Assembly: GCA_023436395.1 (NCBI GenBank)
Contig: JAEZJJ010000083.1
Location: 1 to 8,562 of the forward strand
Direction: 5' to 3'
Source: Bacillota bacterium
GTDB taxonomy: Bacteria; Bacillota; Clostridia; Lachnospirales; Cellulosilyticaceae
DNA: 8,562 bases
Shown piece after piece: positions 1 to 7,106 of this stretch. The first letter of the stretch is position 1, and each line of letters opens with the position of its first letter. The notes under the pieces were generated by a model that was not told where the DNA came from, ran no database searches, and worked only from the letters and a program-made list of their open reading frames with translations. The translations under genes were made by a program, and so were the position numbers.

Positions 1-1106
1 TCTAATATTGTGAGAGCTATGAATAAACATGCGATATTTGGCAAGAATGTAAGTACACTAAATATTCCACCTAGTGCACCGTCTACAATTAAGGCTCTTA
101 GCCAAGGGGCTACATCAAAAGCTATAAGCCCACTATTACATAAATCTAATATATGCCCAAACAGTGTGTCAAATAAGTTAGTTAATGGATTACCTACTAA
201 ATTAAAGGTAAAATAAAAAACAGCAAACATGACAGCAACAAAGATAGGAATGCCAAGAAAACGGTGTGTAACGAAATAATCAATTTTATGAGTTAACGAA
301 GTGCGTTCGTTGACATTGGAACTCATTACCCTGGAAACAATAGAAGAAATACATTCATATTTACTATCTGTAATCGATTCACGTATAGCTTCTATTTCTT
401 CTGTCTGTAGTAAAGGCTCTAACTCCTCATAATGTTCAGCAGGCACTAAGTCTAATACACGTCGATCACCCTCAATAAGTTTAAGGGCAAGCCAACGGCT
501 AGGAACCTTTAAGCAATGATCCTCTAATAGATGAATAGTGTTTTGGAGTGATGTTTCTATAGAAGAAGCATATGGTACCTCAAAGGTAGAGGAAGACATT
601 TCAGAAGCATTTACTAAAGCAGCAGTAAGTTCTTTAAGACCTATTTTTTTTGAAGCTACAATGGGAATAATAGGAATATTTAAGATAGTACTAAGACGTT
701 CAATATCAATATTTAATCCTTTATGCGTAGCTAAATCCATCATATTAAGAGCTATAACCACTGATTTACCTAACTCAAGGAGTTGAAGGGTGAGGTACAA
801 GTTACGCTCTAAATTAGAGGCATCTACTAAATTTAAAATAACATCTGGATTTTCTTTGATAATGTAGTCTCTAGCAATACTTTCATCTAAAGAAAAGGCA
901 GATAAACTATAGGTGCCTGGTAAATCTACAAGATTAATGGATGTAGTAGTTTCAGGTGTTTGGTATTCAAAATGTCCTTCTTTTTTTTCAACAGTTACAC
1001 CAGCCCAGTTCCCCACTGTGTAATGGGAGCCTGTAAGTGCATTAAATAAAGTAGTTTTGCCGATATTAGGATTACCAGCAAGAGCTACGGTTAAAGTACG
1101 AGTCAT
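1..1106 (-). CDS. feoB: Ferrous iron transporter FeoB, N-terminal part (cut by window edge)
   Basis: FeoB is the inner-membrane Fe(II) uptake protein with a cytoplasmic N-terminal G domain. The frame reads leftward without a stop from the ATG at 1104-1106 to the window edge, giving 368 residues of a family usually 650-800 long. All G motifs are visible: Walker A GNPNIGKTT at residues 11-19, the switch I region with VGNWAGVTVE at 31-40, G3 DLPG at 61-64, G4 NMMD at 121-124 and a G5-like ASKK at 151-154. A helical linker follows, then the first membrane segments begin after the HKIDYFVTHRFLGIPIF stretch. The ribosome site GGGAGG lies 7 bases before the ATG. The gene follows feoA by 79 bases and is presumably co-transcribed with it from the promoter at 1445-1473. 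The left edge cuts the transmembrane part, so intactness and any downstream feoC cannot be judged. Identity is secure. Confidence 0.95.
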   Translation of the reverse strand, partial: MTRTLTVALAGNPNIGKTTLFNALTGSHYTVGNWAGVTVEKKEGHFEYQTPETTTSINLVDLPGTYSLSAFSLDESIARDYIIKENPDVILNLVDASNLERNLYLTLQLLELGKSVVIALNMMDLATHKGLNIDIERLSTILNIPIIPIVASKKIGLKELTAALVNASEMSSSTFEVPYASSIETSLQNTIHLLEDHCLKVPSRWLALKLIEGDRRVLDLVPAEHYEELEPLLQTEEIEAIRESITDSKYECISSIVSRVMSSNVNERTSLTHKIDYFVTHRFLGIPIFVAVMFAVFYFTFNLVGNPLTNLFDTLFGHILDLCNSGLIAFDVAPWLRALIVDGALGGIFSVLTFLPNIACLFIALTIL

Positions 1107-1155
1107 AAAAAATCCTCCCAAATTTAAGTATGTTATAAGTCTCTATAAAGTATAT

Positions 1156-1183
1156 AAGTACTACTAGAATTCTAGTAGCACTT
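1156..1183 (-). other. Hairpin in the feoA-feoB intercistronic gap
   Basis: Read on the transcribed (minus) strand, a 12-bp stem closes on a 4-base AAUU loop just after the feoA stop codon. The core 1161-1178 is a perfect 18-base palindrome. The outer arms extend it with one G-U pair that forms only on the transcribed strand. No U-run follows, so it is not a standard intrinsic terminator. It could protect the upstream message, mark a processing site or lower feoB expression relative to feoA; these roles are inference. Confidence 0.6.
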
Positions 1184-1185
1184 TA

Positions 1186-1410
1186 TTAAGCAATTAATAT
1201 ATATCTTGCATCCTCTTTGCGAATGCATAAGCTGTAGCCTTTTAAAGATATTTGAATGGGATTTCCAAGAGGAGCTAATTTTTCAATAGATACTTCACTT
1301 CCTTTTACAAGACCCATATCCATAAAACGTTGCTTGATAGGAAGAGGGGCTGTAATACTTGTAATAGTAGCCTTTTCACCTATTTTTAAGTCAGATAACA
1401 CTTTGCTCAT
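1186..1410 (-). CDS. feoA: FeoA, small SH3-like partner of FeoB
   Basis: FeoA is a small cytoplasmic protein with an SH3-like beta-barrel that supports Fe(II) uptake by FeoB. The 74-residue product shows the family pattern: LSDLKIGEKATI at the start, then a central RFMDMGLVKGSEV, then a PLGNPIQISLKGYSLCIRKEDA ending with the GN(P)I-x-I-x-(V/L)-(R/K)-G-x-x-(L/I)-(C/A)-(L/I)-R signature. I chose the ATG at 1408-1410 because a strong GGGAGG ribosome site precedes it by 7 bases. An in-frame ATG five codons earlier (1423-1425) overlaps that ribosome site and has none of its own, so the 79-residue version is unlikely. It is the first gene of a feoA-feoB operon and is divergent from rnz. Only one feoA is present, whereas some Clostridia carry two in tandem (family knowledge). 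Confidence 0.95.
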   Translation of the reverse strand: MSKVLSDLKIGEKATITSITAPLPIKQRFMDMGLVKGSEVSIEKLAPLGNPIQISLKGYSLCIRKEDARYILIA

Positions 1411-1435
1411 ATAAGATCCTCCCATAATGATTTAG

Positions 1436-1457
1436 TCTAATTATAATATAAATTAGA
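1436..1457. promoter_or_regulatory. Inverted repeat over the feoAB -10: candidate operator
   Basis: Perfect 7-base arms TCTAATT (1436-1442) and AATTAGA (1451-1457) flank an 8-base spacer that contains the whole -10 box of the feoAB promoter. That position is typical of a repressor site. feo operons are commonly controlled by iron-responsive Fur or DtxR-family repressors (known), but this sequence does not clearly match a textbook Fur or DtxR box. A second imperfect dyad (GATAATTAATATC, 1482-1494) lies just upstream of the -35. The regulator is unidentified. Confidence 0.4.
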
Positions 1458-1473
1458 TGAAAATTTCTGTCAA
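1445..1473 (-). promoter_or_regulatory. Promoter of feoAB
   Basis: On the minus strand a perfect -35 TTGACA (1468-1473) is followed by a 17-base spacer and a -10 TATATT (1445-1450). This fits a housekeeping sigma promoter and places the start of transcription roughly 25-30 bases upstream of the feoA ATG. Confidence 0.75.
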
Positions 1474-1525
1474 TAAGCAACGATAATTAATATCTGACAA
1501 TTTCAGGATAAAAAATGAGACGGCA

Positions 1526-1554
1526 TTGTAACAACTCATATAAAAGGATATAAT
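1526..1554 (+). promoter_or_regulatory. Promoter of the rnz-tsaD-yacL-vanZ operon
   Basis: -35 TTGTAA (1526-1531), 17-base spacer and a perfect -10 TATAAT (1549-1554), lying 29 bases ahead of the rnz ATG. It is the only convincing promoter I found before the five tightly spaced plus-strand genes. It diverges from the feoAB promoter about 50 bases away. Confidence 0.75.
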
Positions 1555-1583
1555 AATAGTATTAATAGAAAGGAATCAAGAAT

Positions 1584-2495
1584 ATGTTAGATATTTGTTT
1601 ACTTGGAACAGGTGGCATGTTACCACTTCCAGATCGTTATTTAACAGCAATGTTAGCACGATTTAATGGAAGAAAGCTTTTAATAGATTGTGGTGAAGGA
1701 ACGCAGGTTACTATGCGTATGCTGGGATGGGGGTATAAGACCTTAGACATTATTTGTTTCACACATTACCATGGAGATCATGTAACAGGCTTACCTGGCT
1801 TATTACTAACCATTAATAATACAGGAAGAACTGAACCACTTACTATTATAGGACCTCCAGGTCTTAGGAAGGTAGTAGAAGGTCTTACTATAGTTTCAAA
1901 GGATATTGCTTTTGATTTAGAACTTATTGAACTTACTTTTGAGAAACAAACTTTAAAGGTAGGTGAATTCGTTATTACAGCCCAGCCAGTACCTCATAAT
2001 GTGAAATGTTTTGCTTATACCATTGAGAATCATCGTTTACCCAAATTTATGGTAGAAAAAGCAAAAGCTAATAATGTACCACAAAAGTATTGGAAGAAGC
2101 TTCAACAAGGAGAGGTTGTTAGAGATGGTGAAGTATGTTATACACCAGATTTAGTTTTAGGAAATAAAAGAAAAGGGATTAAAGTATCATATAGTACAGA
2201 TTGTAGACCGATACAAGAGTTAGAAGAATTAATTTCAGATTCAGATTTGTTTATTTGTGAGGGAATGTATACAGATGATAGTTACCTAGCTCAAGTGAAA
2301 AAGCATAAGCATATGTTAGCTTCAGAAGCAGCTACGTTAGCTAAAAATGCGAATGTGAAAGAGTTATGGTTAACACACTTTAGCCCTGCACTTCCTCAAT
2401 CCTATATTAATATAGATAGAGTAAAAGAAATATTTCAAAATACAGTAGCAGGTTATGACCGTATGACAACAACTATAGATTTTGCAGATGAATAA
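1584..2495 (+). CDS. rnz: Ribonuclease Z (tRNA 3'-processing endonuclease)
   Basis: RNase Z is a zinc-dependent metallo-beta-lactamase-fold nuclease that cuts CCA-less tRNA precursors after the discriminator base. The 303-residue length matches the short bacterial form (~305). Metal ligands are visible: the HxHxDH motif as HYHGDH at residues 61-66, H138 (VPHNV), D206 (STDCRP), H243 (HKHM) and H265 (LTHFSP). The glycine-rich N-terminal GTGG is at 8-11. A segment around 152-180 with PQKYWKKLQQGEVV corresponds to the flexible exosite arm that grips the tRNA. The start is set by AAAGGA at 1569-1574, 9 bases before the ATG. It is the first gene of the operon, and its co-transcription with tsaD puts two tRNA-acting enzymes on one message. 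Confidence 0.95.
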   Translation: MLDICLLGTGGMLPLPDRYLTAMLARFNGRKLLIDCGEGTQVTMRMLGWGYKTLDIICFTHYHGDHVTGLPGLLLTINNTGRTEPLTIIGPPGLRKVVEGLTIVSKDIAFDLELIELTFEKQTLKVGEFVITAQPVPHNVKCFAYTIENHRLPKFMVEKAKANNVPQKYWKKLQQGEVVRDGEVCYTPDLVLGNKRKGIKVSYSTDCRPIQELEELISDSDLFICEGMYTDDSYLAQVKKHKHMLASEAATLAKNANVKELWLTHFSPALPQSYINIDRVKEIFQNTVAGYDRMTTTIDFADE

Positions 2496-2514
2496 TAGTA
2501 AAAGGGGTGGGTGG

Positions 2515-3081
2515 ATGAAAAAGGTAATAGCAATAATAGTAATGGGAATTATAATAGGTGTTTATATTTTGAGTATCAAAAACACGGGTGAGACCAAGAA
2601 AACAGTGCTTACGAATTTACCACCTGTCTCAGAAAGATTACAAGTTATTAAAGAAGAAATAGAAGAGCATTATCCTGCTACACCAAAGGAAGTAATAGAA
2701 AAACACAATGAGCTAATGGAAATAGGGTATAGTACGGATATAAAAGAGGAAGATTTTGAGGCCTATGCTCAGGAATTAAGAATGTTATATACTAAGCAAC
2801 TTCAGGAACTAAACCCGTTAGAAGAACAAGTTAATAAACTCATAGCAGAAAGAATTTTGAGTGAGGATAAGCCCCTTATTATGATTACTAGTGAGATTGA
2901 GGATATTACCATTGTTAAAGATTCTACGACAGATGAAGAAAAGTCGGCAGAGGCTATAGTAAAACATGGGACTAATAAAGGGTCCACTACTAAGAAGTAT
3001 CGCTTAATTAAAGAAGATGGTATGTGGAAGATACAAGCATGGGAAACTCAAAAGAGTGAGGATGCTGACGTGGAGGAATAA
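2515..3081 (+). CDS. Membrane-anchored protein of unknown function (DUF6715-like)
   Basis: The 188-residue product starts with MKK and a hydrophobic helix at about residues 4-21, then a hydrophilic domain. This suggests a single-pass protein with its bulk outside the membrane. A conserved-looking block YPATPKEVIEKHNELM lies at 53-68, followed by acidic helices, then beta-rich sequence ending in YRLIKEDGMWKIQAWE (162-177). That ending resembles the last strand of NTF2-like or similar small alpha/beta domains. From memory the pattern resembles the clostridial family DUF6715, but this was not checked and no function is known to me. The ATG at 2515 is preferred over an in-frame TTG at 2482 because the purine-rich AAAGGGGTGGG lies just before it and the membrane helix then starts at the N-terminus. 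It is 19 bases after rnz and 2 bases before tsaD, so it is translated within the same operon. Confidence 0.8.
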   Translation: MKKVIAIIVMGIIIGVYILSIKNTGETKKTVLTNLPPVSERLQVIKEEIEEHYPATPKEVIEKHNELMEIGYSTDIKEEDFEAYAQELRMLYTKQLQELNPLEEQVNKLIAERILSEDKPLIMITSEIEDITIVKDSTTDEEKSAEAIVKHGTNKGSTTKKYRLIKEDGMWKIQAWETQKSEDADVEE

Positions 3082-3083
3082 AC

Positions 3084-4100
3084 ATGAAGGATTTAACAAT
3101 ACTTGCTATTGAAACATCTTGTGATGAGACATCTGTAGCAGTTGTAAGAAATGGAAGAGAAGTATTAGCCAATACGATCTCTACACAAATTGCATTACAT
3201 GAACAATATGGTGGTGTTGTACCAGAGATTGCTTCAAGGATGCACGTAGAAAAAATTAATTTAGTTATTAATGAAGCATTAAAAACTGCAAATTTAGATT
3301 TAGATGAAATAGATGTGGTTGGTGTAACTTATGGTCCTGGATTAGTGGGAGCATTATTAGTAGGGGTTATGGCTGCAAAGGCTATAGCTTTTGCTAAAAA
3401 TAAACCTTTAGTAGGTGTCCATCACATAGAAGGACATATTGCAGCTAATTATATTGCTCATCCAGAATTAAAGCCACCTTTTTTATGTTTGGTAGTATCT
3501 GGAGGACATACACATTTAGTGCATGTAAAAGACTATACCACTTACGAGATTATGGGGAGAACTAGGGATGATGCAGCAGGAGAAGCTTATGATAAAGTAG
3601 CTAGAGCTATGGGATTAAGTTATCCAGGAGGACCTAAAATTGATAAACTTGCAAAAGAGGGGAATAAAGATTTGATTAAGTTCCCTAGAGCAATGCAAGA
3701 TGGGAGCTATGATTTTAGTTTTAGTGGGCTAAAATCAGCAGTGCTTAATTATATTAATGGATGTAAGATGAAAAATGAACCTATTAATGTAGCAGATGTA
3801 GCAGCCTCTTTCCAAGCAAGTGTAACGGACGTACTAGTGGCAAAAACGCTGCAATTAGCACATGAAAAGAAGATTACTAAGATTGCCTTAGCAGGTGGTG
3901 TTGCGGCTAATCAAGGATTAAGAGAAGCTATGCAAAAGGCCTGTGATGAGAAGGGGAAGCAATTATATTATCCAGATTTAGTGTTATGTACAGATAATGC
4001 AGCAATGATAGGATGTGCAGCTTATTATGAATACTTAAAGGGAACAAGAGCAGATATGAGCCTTAATGCTGTGCCAAACTTACCTATAGGGGGAAAATGA
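3084..4100 (+). CDS. tsaD: TsaD, tRNA N6-threonylcarbamoyladenosine transferase
   Basis: TsaD (YgjD/Gcp/Kae1) transfers threonylcarbamoyl from TC-AMP to A37 of ANN-decoding tRNAs, working in the cytoplasm with TsaB and TsaE. The 338 residues equal the normal bacterial length. Visible signatures are ETSCDETSVAV (10-20), the metal-binding HIEGH (H114 and H118), the nucleotide-site VSGGHTHLV (138-146), FSFSGLKSAV (211-220), LAGGVAANQGLR (269-280) and the C-terminal metal ligand D304 in CTDNAAM. The start is supported by GGAGG at 3072-3076, inside the end of the preceding gene. The partner genes tsaB and tsaE, often next to tsaD in Firmicutes, are not in this window and must be elsewhere. The protein appears intact and is an essential-type housekeeping enzyme. 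Confidence 0.97.
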   Translation: MKDLTILAIETSCDETSVAVVRNGREVLANTISTQIALHEQYGGVVPEIASRMHVEKINLVINEALKTANLDLDEIDVVGVTYGPGLVGALLVGVMAAKAIAFAKNKPLVGVHHIEGHIAANYIAHPELKPPFLCLVVSGGHTHLVHVKDYTTYEIMGRTRDDAAGEAYDKVARAMGLSYPGGPKIDKLAKEGNKDLIKFPRAMQDGSYDFSFSGLKSAVLNYINGCKMKNEPINVADVAASFQASVTDVLVAKTLQLAHEKKITKIALAGGVAANQGLREAMQKACDEKGKQLYYPDLVLCTDNAAMIGCAAYYEYLKGTRADMSLNAVPNLPIGGK

Positions 4101-4122
4101 TATTTAAAGAAAGGGGAATGAT

Positions 4123-5178
4123 ATGCGGTATATTTTGAGAGTACTGATATCCGGCTTAATAGCAGGTATAATAACTTTTGGGATAATGCAAGCAGAATTA
4201 ATGGGCATTATCCCGAAGAGTGTAGAGGGAACACTCAATGCTATTTATATTAATAAGGAAATTATTGTATTTATTTTAGCATTTGGACTTATGTTTTTTT
4301 CTTTGAGTATTCCTTTGGCAAAGAGATTAGAAATTAAATTAGAAGCCACATTAAGCAAATACCCAATGAAAGAGATATTAATGTATATTATAGGTTTAGG
4401 TATTGGCTTATATGTAGCAAGTTTAGTAAGTAACGCATATAAAATGGGAAGAGAAACTCTAATAGGCCAAATATTCGTATTGTTACTCTATATAGGGTTA
4501 GGATGTTTTGGGATTTATTTAGTACATCTTAAGAAAAGTGAGATTAAAGGATGGATCAGTAAGCAAGGGGATATTCTCATACAACATGGTCCTAAAATAC
4601 TGGATACAAGTGTCATTATTGATGGGCGTATTCTAGATATTATGAGTACAGGATTTATAGAAGGAAAAGTCATTATACCTTCTTTTGTCTTAGATGAACT
4701 TAGACATATTGCAGATTCTTCAGATTCTCTTAAGAGAAATAGAGGAAGAAGAGGTTTAGATATTCTAAATGAGTTAAAAAATGCAAGGATTGCCACAGTG
4801 GAAGTAATGGAGATTGACTATCCAGAATTACAAGAAGTGGATAGTAAACTTTTAAAATTAGCCATAGAAACTCAAGGAAAAATTGTTACAAATGATTTTA
4901 ACTTGAATAAGGTGGCAAAGCTTCAAAGGGTACAAGTACTTAATATTAATGATTTGGCTAATGCAATTAAGCAAGTCGTGTTACCTAATGAAGAGATGAG
5001 TGTATTTATAGTTAAAGAGGGGAAAGAACAAGAGCAAGGCATTGGCTATTTAAATGATGGGACTATGATTGTTATAGAAGATGGCAAGAAATACGTAGGG
5101 AAGACTATGAAAGTTGTTGTAAGTACAGTGTTACAAACATCAGCAGGACGTATGATCTTTGCTAAGGTTCAAGTATAA
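4123..5178 (+). CDS. yacL: YacL-like membrane protein with PIN nuclease and TRAM domains
   Basis: This is a 351-residue protein of the B. subtilis YacL family. About four membrane helices occupy the N-terminal part (roughly 5-29, 46-64, 86-106 and 115-134). A PIN domain follows at about 158-285, starting ILDTSVIIDGRI, with the acidic metal-site candidates D161, D167, E192, D240 and D258. A C-terminal TRAM domain lies at about 290-350, containing QGIGYLNDGTMIVIEDG. PIN domains are Mg/Mn-dependent RNases and TRAM binds RNA, so a membrane-tethered ribonuclease facing the cytoplasm is the usual prediction; the physiological target is not established to my knowledge. The GGGG-rich ribosome site precedes the ATG. 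It follows tsaD by 22 bases. In Bacillus this gene is next to ispD; here ispD lies about 1.9 kb downstream beyond two other genes. Confidence 0.92.
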   Translation: MRYILRVLISGLIAGIITFGIMQAELMGIIPKSVEGTLNAIYINKEIIVFILAFGLMFFSLSIPLAKRLEIKLEATLSKYPMKEILMYIIGLGIGLYVASLVSNAYKMGRETLIGQIFVLLLYIGLGCFGIYLVHLKKSEIKGWISKQGDILIQHGPKILDTSVIIDGRILDIMSTGFIEGKVIIPSFVLDELRHIADSSDSLKRNRGRRGLDILNELKNARIATVEVMEIDYPELQEVDSKLLKLAIETQGKIVTNDFNLNKVAKLQRVQVLNINDLANAIKQVVLPNEEMSVFIVKEGKEQEQGIGYLNDGTMIVIEDGKKYVGKTMKVVVSTVLQTSAGRMIFAKVQV

Positions 5179-5194
5179 GTGAAAGGGCTAAGTT

Positions 5195-5575
5195 GTGAGG
5201 TATATTAAATCGTATAAATTAACTATAGTAGCAGTTGTTGTTATTTTAATTGCAGTACTTATGCCAGCTGATGATGTACCATCAGTAGGTATACCCAATA
5301 TTGATAAGTTTGTACATGCAGGAATGTTTGGGGGATTAACACTATGCTTCTATGGCGAATACTTATGGAATAATAAGAAATTACCAAAACTCATTTATTC
5401 ATGGCTAGGAGTAGAAGGATTTGCTATGATCACAGAATTATTACAACATTTTGCAGAAGGACGTTCGACAGATGCAAAAGATTTTATAGCAGATACAATA
5501 GGGATTATATTGGGCATTATTGTCATGACTTATTTTGTGACAAGGAGAAATGCAAAACAAAAGGGACTTTTATAA
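5195..5575 (+). CDS. VanZ-like family membrane protein
   Basis: A 126-residue integral membrane protein with about four helices (8-24, 38-53, 66-85 and 95-115). It carries the VanZ-family pattern: DKFVHAGMFGGL (D37, K38, H41), an ELLQ with E81 and Q84, GRS at 89-91, then D96 in KDFIADTIGIILG, where an Asp (D100) sits at the place often occupied by Asn. The family is named for VanZ of teicoplanin resistance, but small chromosomal members are common and mostly of unknown role, so no resistance should be assumed. The start is GTG at 5195, supported by AAAGGG at 5182-5187 with a 7-base spacing. It is the last gene of the operon, and its stop codon lies inside the terminator hairpin. Confidence 0.85.
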   Translation: MRYIKSYKLTIVAVVVILIAVLMPADDVPSVGIPNIDKFVHAGMFGGLTLCFYGEYLWNNKKLPKLIYSWLGVEGFAMITELLQHFAEGRSTDAKDFIADTIGIILGIIVMTYFVTRRNAKQKGLL

Positions 5576-5588
5576 GTCCCTTTTGTTT
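5555..5588. terminator. Bidirectional terminator between the operon and the permease gene
   Basis: A perfect 15-bp stem with a 4-base loop: arm AAACAAAAGGGACTT at 5555-5569 pairs with 5574-5588. The A-rich left edge and T-rich right edge give a U-tract on either strand, so it can end transcription of the VanZ-like gene (plus) and of the convergent permease gene (minus). It overlaps the last codons and the TAA stop of the VanZ-like gene. Confidence 0.9.
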
Positions 5589-5602
5589 ATATAAAATAAG
5601 AT

Positions 5603-6925
5603 TTAATGTATGGATTTCTTCCAAAAACCGTAAGCTGCAACAAGTATAATGGTGCAGAATAAAAGATAGAAAATAAAGAGGGGATTGAGCATACCCACAT
5701 ATAAGATTACTAATGAACCTAAAATAGCTAGAATAGGATTAAACTTACCTTTCCAAAAACTCTTTATTTCTCTCTTGAAACCTAAGCGAAGTACTTGTAT
5801 ATATAAAAGGATAAACAGTACATAATTAAGGGTAATAGCTATCTCAGATACATCAGAATTACCTAATAACTCAAATTTACATGTAATATAGTGCATAGCT
5901 AACCAAAATAATGTAATAGCTAATGCAATGAGATAAGAATATAAAGGTGCATCATATTTTTTGCTCACTAAAGCCACTTTTTTTGCATTTGGGAACATAT
6001 TACGAATAGCTAGAGAATAAGGCAGACGACTTAATCCCATAATGAGTCCATTAGCTGTACCAGCCACAGAAATAATTACAAATATAATAAGTGCTTTAGC
6101 ACCCCATGAACCTAGGAATTGAGTTGCCATTAACTCTACATGCGCATCTCCATTTGCAACAATAGTCTCAGGTCCTAAGTAAGTACTGATACCTACAAAG
6201 TAGAGTAGATAAATGGTGAGTATAAGCAAAGGTGCAAAAACTAAAGCAATAGGAACATTACGTTTGGCATTTTTTACTTCATGCGAAATGGCTGTAGAAA
6301 CAATCCAACCATCAAAGGCAAATACAATTGGAATAAGAGCACTTAACCATGTGGTTGATTGAAACTCTGCTGATGAAATTTCTACGGCGGAAGTTGGGTC
6401 GCCTAGTATAAAACCTAGTAATCCCAGTAATAATAAGGGAATCAGTTTTATAAAAGTAGCGGCATTTTGGAAGAAGCCAGCTAATTTAGCAGAAGATATA
6501 TTAAGTATAAAAAGAATAAGTACGGTGAATAAACCAATAAGTACTTTTAATTCCAAAGTAGCCGTAAGGCCTAATAAGATACATGTATAAATACCTACTA
6601 CATAACATACAACAGCAATAAGTGTTGGATAATACAAGAAAACTTGAAACCATCCAAAGGCACAAGCTATACCTCCGTTGTAGGCATCTTCAGCATAACT
6701 TATAACCCCACCAGGTTTATCTGTGCGGGCAGCTAATTCAGCTATCGTTAGACTACCAAAAATAATACTAATAGCGGCAATACAAAAAGCTAACGCACCT
6801 AAAAAGATATTTCCACTAGTAGCTTTTAAGATATCATCACTCTTAAAGAAGATACCAGAACCTATAACTACACCAACAATCATAGTTATACATGTAATAA
6901 GACCATATTTGTTTTTTGATGTCAT
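5603..6925 (-). CDS. APC-superfamily amino acid permease (LAT/SteT-like)
   Basis: A 440-residue membrane protein with about 12 hydrophobic helices. It has hallmarks of amino acid-polyamine-organocation transporters: the broken first helix with GVVIGSGIFF (18-27), the PGGVISYAEDAY stretch (71-82) around TM3, and FAFDGW in the sixth helix (202-207) followed by SHEVKNAKRNVPIAL. The FxxDGW form and length point to the LAT-like branch that includes B. subtilis SteT, a serine/threonine exchanger (438 aa, from memory). Substrate cannot be read from sequence. AGGAGG at 6932-6937 lies 6 bases from the ATG. It is transcribed alone from the promoter at 6973-7001, opposite in direction to both flanking genes. 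It stands where Bacillus has nothing between yacL and ispD, which suggests insertion or rearrangement. Confidence 0.9.
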   Translation of the reverse strand: MTSKNKYGLITCITMIVGVVIGSGIFFKSDDILKATSGNIFLGALAFCIAAISIIFGSLTIAELAARTDKPGGVISYAEDAYNGGIACAFGWFQVFLYYPTLIAVVCYVVGIYTCILLGLTATLELKVLIGLFTVLILFILNISSAKLAGFFQNAATFIKLIPLLLLGLLGFILGDPTSAVEISSAEFQSTTWLSALIPIVFAFDGWIVSTAISHEVKNAKRNVPIALVFAPLLILTIYLLYFVGISTYLGPETIVANGDAHVELMATQFLGSWGAKALIIFVIISVAGTANGLIMGLSRLPYSLAIRNMFPNAKKVALVSKKYDAPLYSYLIALAITLFWLAMHYITCKFELLGNSDVSEIAITLNYVLFILLYIQVLRLGFKREIKSFWKGKFNPILAILGSLVILYVGMLNPLFIFYLLFCTIILVAAYGFWKKSIH

Positions 6926-6972
6926 TTAAATCCTCCTCATATTGTCATAAGTCAATAACAAATAATAAATCA

Positions 6973-7001
6973 ATTATATAGGTAAAAAAAGGGATAAACA
7001 A
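6973..7001 (-). promoter_or_regulatory. Promoter of the amino acid permease gene
   Basis: On the minus strand -35 TTGTTT (6996-7001), a 17-base spacer and a perfect -10 TATAAT (6973-6978). This leaves an untranslated leader of about 40 bases before the AGGAGG site. No riboswitch-sized leader is present. Confidence 0.7.
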
Positions 7002-7016
7002 TATTTTTCTATAGAT

Positions 7017-7045
7017 TTGCCAAAACTATAAGTAGAAAATATAAT
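7017..7045 (+). promoter_or_regulatory. Promoter of ispD
   Basis: -35 TTGCCA (7017-7022), 17-base spacer and a perfect -10 TATAAT (7040-7045), about 60 bases ahead of the ispD ATG. It stands back to back with the permease promoter, with only 15 bases between their -35 boxes, so the two could influence each other. Confidence 0.7.
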
Positions 7046-7106
7046 AAGATTTAATAATACAAGTTATAAAGCTTATATATTATGGGAATGTAAAGGAGTG
7101 TAGTGG

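Noticed and set aside
10..786. Two plus-strand open frames (10-216 and 538-786)
   Set aside because: Both lie antisense inside feoB, which has all its G motifs in the minus-strand frame; neither has a plausible product.
1156..1183. feoA-feoB hairpin as an intrinsic terminator
   Set aside because: No U-tract follows on the minus strand, and feoB has a ribosome site but no evident promoter of its own.
1411..1425. Upstream ATG giving a 79-residue FeoA
   Set aside because: The codon overlaps the GGGAGG ribosome site of the ATG at 1410 and lacks its own.
2482..2514. TTG start giving an 11-residue longer version of the unknown protein
   Set aside because: It overlaps the end of rnz, has no ribosome site, and would put polar residues before the N-terminal membrane helix; ATG at 2515 has a better site.
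5195..5575. VanZ-like gene as a glycopeptide resistance determinant
   Set aside because: No vanA/B, vanH, vanX, vanR or vanS genes are present, and small VanZ-like proteins are common in chromosomes without resistance.
5401..5649. Plus-strand open frame overlapping the VanZ-like gene end
   Set aside because: It is out of frame with the VanZ motifs, crosses the terminator hairpin and encodes a basic sequence with no family pattern.
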